DNA from: Scylla paramamosain
Lineage: Eukaryota > Arthropoda > Malacostraca > Decapoda > Portunidae
Direction of reading: 5' to 3'
DNA length: 64,000 bases
Assembly: GCF_035594125.1 (NCBI RefSeq)
Contig: NW_026973671.1
Span: forward strand, 213,501 to 277,500
Shown here: positions 27,901 through 42,292 of the stretch, one piece after another
Position numbering within the stretch: position 1 is the stretch's first letter
Layout of the letters: each line of letters opens with the position of its first letter
The notes under the pieces: model-generated
The model's database searches: none
Told to the model about the DNA's origin: nothing
What the model saw: only the letters and a program-made list of their open reading frames with translations
Made by a program: the position numbers and the translations under genes

Positions 27901-30900
27901 TACCTAACATAAACTACTCTTACCTCACGTAATTTCACGTAACCCTAGCTAATATTATCTAACCATATCTAACATAACCTAACAACACATAACCTCACGT
28001 AATGCTAGCTAATATCACCTACCCTCAACTAACCTTACTTATCTTCACCTAACCTCACCTAACCATACCTAAAATCACCAATCCTTACCTATACTAACCT
28101 AACCACACCTAACCTAACCTAACATCACCTAACCTTAACTAACAACACTTAACCTCATTAAACCTCACCGACCCTCACCAAACCTTTCCTAACAACACCA
28201 AACCTCACAAAATCTCAACTAATCACAATTAACCTCACATATCCTTGCCTAAACATAATCTGTCATAACCTCAACTAACCTCACAAAAGACCTCTAAAAC
28301 CTTTTCTAACTTCACCTAATGTCTTGTAAATACAACAAATATCACCTAAACTCACTCAACCACACCTTACCTTACTTAACCTCACCTAACCACAGCTAAG
28401 CTCAAATAACCTCACCTAACCTCTCTTAACCACACCTAACTAAACCTAACCATACTTAACCTCACTTAACTTCTCTTAATGAAACTTAACCTTGCCTAAC
28501 TTCACCTATCATCACTTAACCTCAGTTAACCTTACACAACCTTACCTAAACTTAGCTAAGCTCAAGTAATCTCACCTAACCACACCGAACTCTCCTATTC
28601 TCATGTAACTTCTCTTAACGACAAATAACCTCACCTAACTATAACTAACCTCACTTAACCTCACTTAACCTCACCTAAAAACATCTAATCTCACCTAACC
28701 TCTCTTAAGTACTACTAAACACACCTAACCACAACTAACCTTGCCTAACAAAACCTAACCACACATAGCATAACATAACCTCACATAATCTCATCTAACC
28801 TGTTTTAACCTCACCTAACTTAATCTTAGCACACCTACCCTCATCTAATTACAGCTAAGGACACCTAACCTTCCTAAACCGTTCCTAATTTTTCCTAGCA
28901 CACCAAACCTTTCTTAACCTCACCTAACCACACCTAAACTAATCTAACACCACCTAACCTCATATTACCTTACCTAACTTTACCTAAGCACATCTAACTT
29001 CATCTAACAACACCTAAGCACACTTAATCTGAAGTAAACTAAAAAAAAAACTTATTTATAGACATCTAACCTCATCTAACAACACCTACCCTAACATAAC
29101 CTCTCTTAAGCACACATACCATCAACGAACCTCACCTAAACTCACCTAACCATACCTATCCATATAAAACCTTACTTAGCTTCACCTAACCTCACCTATG
29201 CTCACCTAACATCTCTTAACATCTCAATTAGCCTGGTCTAACATCTTCTTATCTCAATTAACTTTACCTAAACTCACCTAACCTCACCTAAACTCACCAA
29301 TTCTCACCTAACCTCTCCTAACCACAACTAACTACACATATCTATACCTAACTTAACCTAACCTCACTCAACGCAACCTGACCTCAACCAACCTCACATA
29401 AACACTTCTAAACACACCTAACCTCACATAACCTCACCTAATCTCTCTTAACCACTCCTAACCACATCTAACCTCACGAAACCTTACCTAACCTCTCCTA
29501 ACGTCACCTAATCTCATATAAGGATGTCAAACCTCATCTAATAACATCTAACCGCACCTAACCACACCTAACCTCTCCAAACCTCAGCTAACCTAACGTC
29601 ACCTCACAAAACTCACCTAATCGCACTTAATCACACATAACTTCACCTAATGAGACCTCAAAAAATCTAATCTTATCTAACCTTACCTAACTACATCTAA
29701 CCTCAATAACATAACTGTCCTCACTTACCCTCACCTAACCTTACCTAACTTCACCTAACCTAATTTAACAACACAAAAGCATAAATAACCACACCTAACA
29801 TCAACTAACCATACAAAACGTCATCTAACATAATGTAACCTCATCTAATGTTAGCTAATCTCACCTAAGCTCACTTAATATTACCGAACCTAAAACTAAA
29901 CTAACCTAAGCTAAATTCACCTACCCACAGATAACCTCATCTAACCATCATTTAAACATATCTAACCTCACCTAATCTTCTCTAATATCATTTAACATCT
30001 CATAAACTCCTTACCTAATATAATAACACCTAACTACACCAAGCATTATCTAACCTCATCTAACCTCACCTAACCCTTAATAACCTCACCTAACCAGACA
30101 TAAGCACACATAACTTCACCTAACCTCCCAAGAGCACACCTAACTTCCCCTAACCCCACCTAACCACACATAATTTCAACTAACTTCATCTAACTTCATC
30201 TAAACAACTCCAACTAACCTTACCTGACATCATATAACCTCACCTAACCTCATATAAGCACATCTAACCTCGTTTAACTTCACCTAAGCACACTTAACCT
30301 CAACTAACCTCACCTAAACTCATCTAAGCATACCCAACTTCACCTAACCTCTCATACCCTTACCTAACGTCAGTTATGTACACCTAACCTCACTTAACCT
30401 CACCTAAGCACACCTAACATAACCTAACCTATCATAACCTCACCTAACCTCACTTAACCTTACCTAACCTCTCCTAACCAGACCTAATGAGACCTATCCA
30501 CACATAACCTAACCTAACTTCCCTTAACGAAACATGACCCTAATTAACATTACCTAAACTCTCCTAACCACACAAAACCACACCTAACCTCACCTAACTA
30601 CACCACTAACAGAAATATCCTCACCCAAACTTACATAACGTTACCTAACAACATCTAACCACACATAACCTCACCTAACCTCAAATAACCTCGCCTAACC
30701 TCACATTATCTCACCTACCTAACCTAATTTAACCTCACCTAACGAAACCTAACTCACCTAAACTCTCTTAATGTAACTTCACCTAAATCACCTAAATTCA
30801 CCTAATCAAACCTAAACTCACTAATCACACCTAACTACACCTAACCTCACCTAACCTCACCTAACCATACCTGACCTCAACTAACCTCACATAACCTCAG

Positions 30901-32113
30901 ATAACCTCACCTAACCTCACTTATTTTTACCTAACCTCACCTAACCACTCCTAACCATACCTAACCATATGTAACACTTTGCCTATACTTATGTAACCTC
31001 ACCTAACCTCAGCTAACCTCACCTAAACCTCACTTAACCTAACCGAACCTAAACTAACTTAACCTAACCTAACTTTACCTAAGTTCACCCAATCACACCT
31101 AACCTCACCTAGCCTGATCTGACCACACCTAACCTCAAATAATGTCTCCTAACCTTATTTAATCTCACTTAAACTCTCCTAAATTCATCTAACTTCACAT
31201 AACCAAACCTAACCTCACCTTAACTCACCTATCCACTCCTAACCTAACCCAACCTAACCTAACTTCAAGTAACAACATCTAACATTACCTAACCTCTCCT
31301 AACATCACCTAATCACACCTAACCTCACCTTGCCTAGCCTCACGAAACCTCTCCTAACCACACCTAACCTCACCTAACCACCTATTTTTTCATAACCTCA
31401 CCTAACCTCCCATAACTTGACCTAACCCCAACCAACCTCACATTTTAACACCTAAGCTCATCTAACCTCTCTTGACCCCAATTAACCTCACAAAACGTCA
31501 CTTATTCACAGCTAACCTCACCTAACCTCACATAACGTCATCTAACCTCAAGTATTGTGACCTAACCACACCTAATTTCACCTAACTTCATCTAACCTCT
31601 CCTAACCATACCTAACGTCAACTAAACTCTTCTAATCATACCTAACCACCTAAACTCACCTAACCTCATCTATCCTCACCGGACCACACCTAACCTTACC
31701 TAACAACTACCAACCTCACTTAACCTTACAGAACCTTCCCTAACCACACCTAAGCACAACTGACATAACCTAAACCCATATAACCTCAAATAAAATCACC
31801 TAATGACAATTAAACATAACATCTCTCAACCTCATCCAACCAAACTTAATATCACCTCACGACACATAACTACACCTAACCTCTCCTAACGTTACTTAAC
31901 CTCTCTTAATCATACCTAATTATCCTAGTCTCAACCTACTATCTCAAACTTCAGCTAATATCATCTCATTTCACCTAACCTCACCTAACATTACTTAACC
32001 TCACTTAACCTCACCTAACTTCAACTATCCTCAAATAATCATTCATAACCTCACCTAACCACACCCAAGCTCACCTAACATTACCTAATCTCACCTATTA
32101 TCACCTAACCATA
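24981..32113. repeat. Telomere-like CCTAA/CCTCA array, segment B (7.1 kb)
   Basis: Continuous degenerate repeat in which a CCTAA pentamer alternates with CCTCA, CCACA or CCATA, often as the 10-mer CTCACCTAAC. Pure pentamer runs appear in short patches, for example near 26270. No long open frame and no embedded gene were seen. Confidence 0.92.
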
Positions 32114-32980
32114 CCTGTAGGACAAAAGTAGCCTGGCTGAGCGCCGTCAAATGTTTAATTTCAACCTGATAAATATATCACAATAAGATAATTGATACTG
32201 ACAATGTAATCCTGGCCAGTACAATAAATCAATAAACTCACAATGTTAATGATATAAATACACCACAAAACATGGCCCCAAAGCTGATAGTCGTAAAATA
32301 TACCAGAGAAAAAGCGAAAATGTTGTACCAAATCCATGATCTATTTTCACCCTACACATGTATGTAAATAATAATCATTATACGGAAAGAAACATAATGC
32401 TGAAAGGTATACATAATTCAATGAGCCTACACCACTTTTGTCCTAAGCAGTGCTGGACAGCCGCCTCAAATATGCACACTTGTCACCACTCGGACAGTTA
32501 CCATGCAGCGTAACCTGAATCACGTCATAAATTCACACAACAATAAAAACCTGCGCTATTATCAAAACTAAACATGTAACACCAATACTGAATATTCATC
32601 ATAACACTATTTCACCCAACACCGCGTAACTCTCTAACCCCACAGTAAAATACAACGTGAAAACATAGTAGTATAAATGATACATACATCACTGGTCCTA
32701 TGGAGCCCAAAGCAGTCCTGAGATCACTTGCACTGGCCCCACACCCTGGCCACCTTGCTCCACCAAATCCAAGCGTTCAAGAGACGTAGTCACATGACAT
32801 AAAACAGTAGTAGGATGAACGATCCACGGAGTGTAGAGCGGCAGAACTGGCTCAGGTCTGCCTGACAGCCATCACAAAGACGCTTCCACGCCTGCAAACG
32901 AGCAAATGACGAACTACATGCATGGGGATCAAGCCTTACAAGAAGCATAATTTCATAAATATCATACTCATGATACTATA
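32114..32980. other. 860-bp non-repeat insert in the array
   Basis: This sequence is unrelated to the flanking repeat. Its left part is bounded by a 14-bp inverted pair: TAGGACAAAAGTAG at 32118-32131 and CCACTTTTGTCCTA at 32432-32445 (13 of 14 pair). That could mark a 328-bp inverted-repeat element. The remaining 32446-32980 is unassigned. On the minus strand an acceptor-like GTTTGCAG precedes a 33-codon open string (32891-32790, AWKRLCDGCQADLS...). I do not recognise it. Confidence 0.5.
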
Positions 32981-34148
32981 CCTAATATCACTTAAAATTA
33001 CCTAAACACACCTAACCTCACCTAATCATACATAACCTCAGCTAATATCACCTAACTTCACATATCCTCATCTAACCACACCTAACCTCACCTAACCTCA
33101 TCTAACTGCGCCTAAACTCACCTAATCTTACCTAACCTTTCCTAACCACAAGAAACCACACCTAATCTCATCTAACCACACCTAACCTTATCTAACCTTA
33201 GCTATCTTTTCCTAACCACACTTAACTTCATTTAAACTCAAATAACCTCACCTATGTACATCTAATCACACCTGACCTCACCTATAGCTACTTAACCTAG
33301 TTTAAACAGTTGTAATGTCACAAAACCTCACCTAAGCAAACCTGATCTCACCTTAAATCACCTAACCTCTACTAAGCACACCTAACTTCAGATAACCTCT
33401 TTTAATCTTCTCCAAGCACACCTAACCTCACCTAACCTCTCCTAACTTTGTTTTACCTAACCTAAGCGCATCCAACCTCATTTAATCTTAACTAATCACA
33501 ACTAACCTTATCTAACCTCACTTAAGCACACCTAACTTAATATAAATACAACTAATTTCACCTATCCTCACCTAACCTCACCTTACCACACCTAAAACAT
33601 CTAATCTCCCCTAGCCTTACCTAACGTCACTTATCCTAATCAAATGTCTCCCACAATCACCTAATCTCACTAAAACTTACCACACTTAACCTCACTAAGC
33701 CTATCCACACTTAACCTCACTAAGCCTATCCACACTTAACCTCACTTAACCTCACCTAATCTCAAATAACCTCATCTAACCACACCTAATCTCACATAAA
33801 CTCAAATAACGACACAAAAGCTCACGTAAAATAATCTGACCTCTAGTAACAACACCTTATCTCAACTAACCTCACTTAACCACACCTAGGCTAACCTAAC
33901 TTCTCTTAACTACACTTATCCACACCTAACCTCACCTAACATCACATAAACTTTTCTAACCTTGGTTAAACACACATACCTTTACCTAAACACAAATAAC
34001 CTCATCTAAAATCACCTAACCCACCAAATCTTATCTAACCTCACATAATGAAATCTAACTTCACTTAACATCACCTAACCTCATCTAACCACACTTAACC
34101 TCATCTAACCTCTCCTAACGTCTTCACCTTAGCTAATAAAACCTAACC
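32981..34148. repeat. Telomere-like CCTAA/CCTCA array, segment C
   Basis: Same repeat and same orientation as segments A and B. Confidence 0.9.
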
Positions 34149-35026
34149 TCAGGAGGTAAACATTTCACGCAGGGAAGCCACAGAACGCTTGATTTCTGAT
34201 CTTTCTAAAATTTCTGATTGGGGCAAAGCAAACTTGGTATTGTTCAATGCCTCAAAAACTCAATTCCTACATCTATCAACTCGAAACAACCTTCCAGACA
34301 ACTATCTCTTCTTCAGTGACACTCAACTGTCCCCCTCTTCTACACTGAACATCCTCGTTCTGTCCTTTACTTATAATCTGAACTGGAAACTTCACATCTC
34401 ATCTCAAGCTAAAACAGCTTCTATGAAGTTAGGAGTTCTGAGACGTCTCTGTCAGTTTTTCTCACCCCCCCCCAGCTGCTAACTCTGTTAAAGGGCCTTA
34501 TCCGTCCATGTATGAAGTATGCTTCACATGTCTGGAGGGATTCCACTCATACTGCTCTTCTAGACAGGGAGGAATCAAAAGCTTTTCGTCTCATCAACTC
34601 CTCTCCTTTAACTGACTATCTTGAGCCTCTCTCTCACCGTCGCAATGTTGCATCTCTAGCTGTCTTCTACCGCTATGCTCTTCTGATCTCGTAACTGCAT
34701 GCCTCCCCTCCTCCAGCGGCCTCTCTGCACAATACTTTCTTCTTTCTCTCACCTCTATTCTGTCCACCTCTCTAACGCAAGAGTAAACCAGTATTCACAA
34801 TCATTCATTTCTTTCTCTGGTAAACTCTGGAACTTCCTGCCTGCTTCTATATTTCCATCTTCCTATGACTTGAATTCCTTCAAGGAGGAGGTTTCAAGAC
34901 ACTTATTCATCAATTTTTGACTACTGCTTTGACCCTTTTATGGGACTGGTGTTTCAGTGGGCATTTTTTTTATTGGATTTTTGTTGCCTTTGGCTAGTGT
35001 CACTCTTACATAAGAAAAAAAAAAAA
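34149..35026 (+). mobile_element. J3: 3' fragment of jockey-like LINE with A tail
   Basis: Begins within the RT at TCAGGAGGTAAACAT, with CCTCA microhomology to the array, and runs to the poly-A at about 35014-35026. Coding remnants at 34189-34482, 34512-34694 and 34699-34920 are shifted against each other. The flanking repeat is CCTAA on the left and TTAGG on the right, so the array changes strand across this insertion. Confidence 0.85.
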
Positions 35027-35450
35027 GGTGAGATTAGTTGGTGTTAGGTGAGGTTAAGAGATGTTATGTGAGATTAGGTGAGATTTGGTGTGGTTAGGTG
35101 AGGTTATATGAGGTAAAGTATGGTTAGGTGAGGATAGGTGAGGCTTCATGAGGTTAGGCTTCGTTAGATGAGGTTAGGTGAGATTAAGCATGATTAGGTG
35201 AGGATAGGTAAGATTGAGGTTAGGTAATGTTAGGTGAGGTAAGCTGGTTAGCTTAAGTTAGGTGAAGTTAGTTGAAGTTAGGTATGGTTAGGTGAGGTTA
35301 TGTGAGGTTATGAGAAGTTAGGTGTGGTTATGCGTGGTGAGGTGATATTAGGATAGACAGGGTGAGGTTAAATGAAGTTAGGTATGATTAGGTGCTTTTA
35401 GGTGAAATTATGTTAGGTTAGAAATGGTTAAGTGAGATAAGGTGTAGTTA
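35027..35450. repeat. Telomere-like array, segment D, inverted (TTAGG on plus)
   Basis: GGTTAGGTGAGGTTA-type repeat, the reverse complement of the repeat in segments A to C. Confidence 0.9.
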
Positions 35451-36475
35451 GTTTAGATTATAAGTAAAGGACAGACCCTGGATCTTCATTGTAGAAGATG
35501 GGGTCAGTTGAGTGTCATTGAAGAAGAGGGGATAGTTGTCTGGAAGGTTGTATTGAGTTGATAGCTGGAGAAATTGAGTTTATGACGCATTGAACAATAC
35601 CAAGTTTGGTATTGTTCAATGTGTTTTGGTATTGTACCTGTGTCTACCACAGCAGCAATACAACGGTCAGAAAGGAAACTTGAGATGAAGTTACAGAGAG
35701 AAGGATAGAAGCCCTAGATGGGTAGTTTGGAAATCAAAGCTTTGTGCCAGACTCTATCAAAAGGCTTTTATATCTCCAAGGCAACAGCAAAAGTTTCACC
35801 AGAATCTCTAAAAGAGGATGACCAAGACTCAGTAAAGAAAGCCATAAGATCACCAGTAGAGCGGCCTTGATGGAACACATATTGGCGATCAGATAGAAAG
35901 TTGTGAAGTGATAGATGTTTAAGAATCTTCCTGTTGAGAATAGATTCAAAAACTTTAGATAGGCAAGAAATTAAAGCAATAGGACGGTAGTTTGAGGGAT
36001 TAGAACGGTCACCCTTTTTAGGAACAGCCTGAATGTAAGTACAGCACGAGAACAAGCTGTGTTAAACCAAGGTTTAGAAGGTTTATGTCGAAAAAAAGAG
36101 TGAGGATTGTACGCCTCCTTGCCAGACACTATCACCTCTGTTATGAGCTCAGCACACAAAGACGGGTCTCTGACACGGAAGCAGTAGTCATTCCAAGGAA
36201 AATCAGCAAAATACCTCCTCAGGTCCCCCCAACTAGCAGAGGCAAAACGTCAAAGGCACCTTGAGGATCCTGAGGAGGGATTTGAGCGATAGAGCAAGAT
36301 ACAGATATGAGATTGTGATCGGAGGAGCCCAACGGAGAAGAAAGGGTGACAGCATAAGCAGAAGGATTAGAGGTCAGGAAAAGGTCAAGAATGTTGCGCG
36401 TATCTCCAAAACGGTCAGAAATACGAGTTGCAGCAACTTGTTGCACCAATTGCTCTAGGTCGTGGAGGACAACAA
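35451..36475 (-). mobile_element. J4: doubly deleted jockey-like LINE with fold-back scar
   Basis: Minus-strand copy made of three pieces. 35451-35603 is RT C-terminal sequence, about 35640-36035 is the RT core, and 36036-36475 is endonuclease. Against J1, one deletion of about 250 bp is marked by a palindrome at 35588-35621. A second of several hundred bp joins RT (GCCTGAATGTA) to the linker region at about 36036. Both flanks are TTAGG-oriented array. Confidence 0.82.
35588..35637. repeat. Perfect 16-bp palindrome at a J4 deletion joint
   Basis: CATTGAACAATACCAA (35588-35603), a 2-bp spacer, then TTGGTATTGTTCAATG (35606-35621). A third partial copy, TTTTGGTATTGTAC, follows at 35624-35637. 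The left arm is normal J sequence. The right arm is its inverted copy and is absent from J1, J2, J3 and J5. Confidence 0.9.
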
Positions 36476-36483
36476 AACTGAAT

Positions 36484-36566
36484 CTACGGTTACATGAGCT
36501 TAGGTAATGTTAAGTTAGGTTAGGTAAGGTTGGGTGACTTAGGTTAGGTTAGGTTAGGTTAGGTTA
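36484..36566. repeat. Telomere-like array, segment E, inverted (TTAGG on plus)
   Basis: Ends in five perfect AGGTT units (36541-36565) directly against the 5' end of J5. Confidence 0.9.
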
Positions 36567-39500
36567 CAGGAGGAGGCGGTAGACACCTGCCGAAACAATA
36601 ATTACTCCCAGTCAGTCTAAAGCACTGTTCAAGGGGTGCTGTAAACTTTTCTTTAAACCAGCTGTGACCTCATTGAACGTTTCCCTTTATGTCTCACAAC
36701 ACAAGGGGGCAGTCATTGCTTCTGTCCTCTGAAGACAACTCTCTTCCTCCACACAAAACTACAAGCACCTAATAACACACACACCCCTCACTCAAAAAGT
36801 TTAAAATCATCATGGCGACTCCTACACCAGCTTCGGAGTCCCCATCTGGGGAGGGGACCATAAATGTCCCCAGGTCGGACTGCCTTTCTGTCGACGACCC
36901 TAAGTGTCTTGACACCCCCTTCAACTTTTTCTTCATTAACTTCTGCAACATTCGCTGTCTAAGATCTAATTTCAATCTGTAGAACACCACCTCTCCTCTT
37001 CTAAACCTCATCTTCTTTTCCTCACTGAAACTCAGGTGTCTGAGGCAACTGACAGTAGTCCCTTTTCTGTTCCCTCCTACTTTCTCTATCCTCAATTTCG
37101 ATCCAAAGCTGGATGCTGCGTTTATGTGCGCAATGACTTAACCTGCTCTCGTGCCCACGCTCTTGAATCTTCCGAGTTTTCCACCATCCAGCTACAACTA
37201 AAGAGTCACTCTCATACTAAATTTATCTATGCTGTATACCTCTCTCCTAACTCCTCTGACTATAAGAAATTCTTTGACTACTTAACTTCCAAAGTGGAAA
37301 ACATTCTGACCCTCTTCCCTTTTGCAGAGATCTCCAATCTTGGAGATTTCAATGTTCACCACCAGCTTTGGCTTTCCTCTCCCTTCATTGACCATCCTGG
37401 TGAACTAGCCTACAACTTTGCTATCCTCCATGACCTAGAGCAATTGGTGCAACACCCTACTCGTATTGGACCGTCTTGGAGATACGCCCAACATTCTTGA
37501 TCTTTTCCTGACCTCTAATCCTTCTGCTTATGCTGTCACCCTTTCTTCTCCGTTGGGCTTCTCCGATCACAATCTCATATCTTTATCTAGTCCTATCACT
37601 CCAATCCCTCCTCAGGATCCCCCTAAGCGAAGGTGCCTCTGGCGTTTTGCCTCTGCTAGTTGGGGGGACCTGAGGAGGCATTTTGCTGATTTTCCTTGGA
37701 ATGGCTACTGCTTCCGTGTCAGAGACCCGTCTTTGTTTGCTGAGCGCATAAGAGAGGTGATAGTGTCTGGCATGGAGGCATACATTCCTCACTCTTTTTC
37801 TCGTCCTAAACCTTCTAAACCTTGGTTTAACACAGCTTGTTCTCGTGCTATACATGATAGAGAGGTGGCCCACAAAAGGTACTTAAGCCTTCCATCACCA
37901 GAATCTCATGCACTTTATATTTCTGCCCGGAACCATGCCAAGTCTGTTCTCCAACTAGCCAAAAACTCCTTCATTAACAGAAAATGTCAAAATCTTTCAA
38001 GATCTAACTCCCCTCGTGATTTCTGGCATCTAGCCAAAAATATCTCCAATAACTTTGCTTCTTCTTCTTTTCCTCCTCTACTTCGACCAGATGGCACCAC
38101 TGCTATCACATCTATTTCTAAAGCTGAACTCTTTGCTCAGACCTTTGCTAAAAACTTTACCTTGGACGATTCTGGGCTTGTTCCTCCCTCTCCTCCACCC
38201 TCTGACTACTTCATGCCACCTAATAAAATTCTTCGCAATGATTTTTTCCATGCCCTCGCTGGCCTAAACCCTCAGAAGGCTTATGGACCTGATGGGGTCC
38301 CTCCTATTGTTCTCCGAAACTGTGCCTCCGTACTTGCACCTTGCCTAGTCAAACCCTTTCAGCTCTGTCTGTCAACATCTACCTTTCCTTCTTGCTGGAA
38401 GTTTGCCTACATTCAACCTGTTCCTAAAAAGGGTGACCGTTCTAATCCCTCAAACTACCGTCCTATTGCTTTAATTTCCTGCCTATCTAAAGTTTTTTAA
38501 TATATCCTCAACAGGAAGATTCTTAAACATCTATCACTTCACAACCTTCTATCTGATCGCCAGTATGAGTTCCGTCAGGGCCGCTCTACTGGTGATCTTC
38601 TGGCTTTCCTTACTGAGTCTTGGTCATCCTCTTTTAGAGATTTTGGTGAAACTTTTACTGTTGCCTTGGACATATCAAAAGCTTTTGATAGAGTCTGGCA
38701 CAAAGCTTTGATTTCCAAACTACCCTCCTACAGTTTCTATCCTTCTCTCTGTAACTTCATCTCAAGTTTCCTTTCTGACCGTTCTATTGCTGCTGTGGTA
38801 GACGGTCACTGTTCTTCTCCTAAATCTAATAACAGTGGTGTTCCTTAGGGTTCTGTCCTGTCACTCACTCTCTTCTTATTATTCATTAAAGATCTTCTAA
38901 ACCAAACTTCTTGTCCTATCGACTCCTACGCTGATGATACCACCCTGCACTTTCCCATGTCTTTTCATAGACGTCCAACCCTTCAGGAGGTAAACATATC
39001 ACGCAGGGAAGCCACAGAACGCCTGACTTCTGATCTTTGTAAAATTTCTGATTGGGGCAGCGCAAACTTGGTATTGTTCAATGCCTCAAAAACTCAATTC
39101 CTCCATCTATCAACTCGACACAACCTTCCAGACAACTATCCCTTCTTCTTCAATGACACTCAACTGTCCCTCTTTTCTACACTGAACATCCTCGGCCTGT
39201 CTTTTACTTATAATCTGAACTGAAAACTTCACATCTCATCTCTAGCTAAAACAGCTTCTAAAAAGTTAGGTGAATGTAAGCAAACTTCCAGCAAGAATTA
39301 AAGTTAGAAGTCTGGGGGGGTTCCACTCATGCTGCTCTTCTGACAGGGTGGAATCAAAAGCTTTTCGTCTCATCAACTCCTCTCCTCTAACTGACTGTCT
39401 TCAGCCTCTCTCTCACTGCCGCATAATTGCATATCTAGCTGTCTTCTACCGCTATTTTCATGCTAACTGCTCTTCTGATCTTGCTAACTGCATGCCTTCC

Positions 39501-39812
39501 CTCCTTCCGCGGCCTCGCTGCACAAGACTTTCTTCTTTCTCTCACCTTTATTCTGTCAACCTCTCTAACGCAAGAGTTAACCAGTATTCTCAGTCATTCA
39601 TCCCTTTCTCTGGTAAACTCTGGAACTCCCTGCCTGCTTCTGTATTTCCACCATCCTATGACTTGAATTCCTTCAAGAGGGAGGTTTCAAGACACTTATT
39701 CATCAATTTTTGACTACTGCTTTGACCCTTTTATGGGACTGGCATTTGAGTAGGCATATTTTTTATTGGAATTTTGTTGCCCTTGACCAGTGTCCTTCCT
39801 AAAAAAAAAAAA
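36567..39812 (+). mobile_element. J5: near full-length jockey-like LINE
   Basis: Starts CAGGAGGAGG as J1 does and continues through a 245-bp 5' UTR, an ORF from 36812, a 3' UTR and A12 at 39801-39812. It sits between TTAGG-oriented array on both sides. Of the J copies, only J1 and J5 keep both termini. Confidence 0.88.
36812..39713 (+). pseudogene. J5 endonuclease-RT, broken
   Basis: Starts MATPTPASESPSGEG. A one-T loss near 36972 breaks the frame after FCNIR. 37036-37500 and 37466-38500 overlap at a small deletion near 37465 and carry FNVHH, SDHNLIS (nuclease) and the RT entry [14 protein letters not shown] stop at 38498-38500 follows SKVF. 38666-38848 has DISKAFDRVWHK and stops where CAG has become TAG. 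38957-39223 stops where TGG has become TGA. About 120 bp near 39272 is replaced by a 26-bp inverted copy of the element's own sequence, and the C-terminal part continues to 39713. Confidence 0.85.
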
Positions 39813-39864
39813 GTAAGGTAATGTTAGGTTAGGTGTTGCTAGGTGTGGTTAGGTGATTTTAGAA
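39813..39864. repeat. Telomere-like array, segment F, inverted (TTAGG on plus)
   Basis: Short remnant (GTAAGGTAATGTTAGG, then GGTGTGGTTAGGTG) that directly follows the A tail of J5. Confidence 0.85.
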
Positions 39865-39984
39865 TTGTCTCTAAAAATATTGATACCGTGTATCTCACTT
39901 AAACTTATTTCATAGGTTACATAAGTATCTCTTAGAACTGCAATACCATTTTTTTTATTCAGACTTGGTTTTCTGGTGATTATA

Positions 39985-42292
<2,308 letters not shown>

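Noticed and set aside
24981..34148. Evenly spaced short repeats as a possible CRISPR array
   Set aside because: The spacing is a continuous 5- and 10-bp tandem repeat with no unique spacers, in an animal genome. It is a telomere-like satellite.
22367..39812. SART/TRAS-type telomere-specific LINEs
   Set aside because: The copies here have both orientations relative to TTAGG and different truncation points. No constant junction with the repeat was seen.
35027..39864. Head-to-head telomere fusion at the array strand switch
   Set aside because: A fusion would give one switch with CCTAA and TTAGG meeting directly. Here there are two switches, each associated with LINE insertions, so an inversion fits better.
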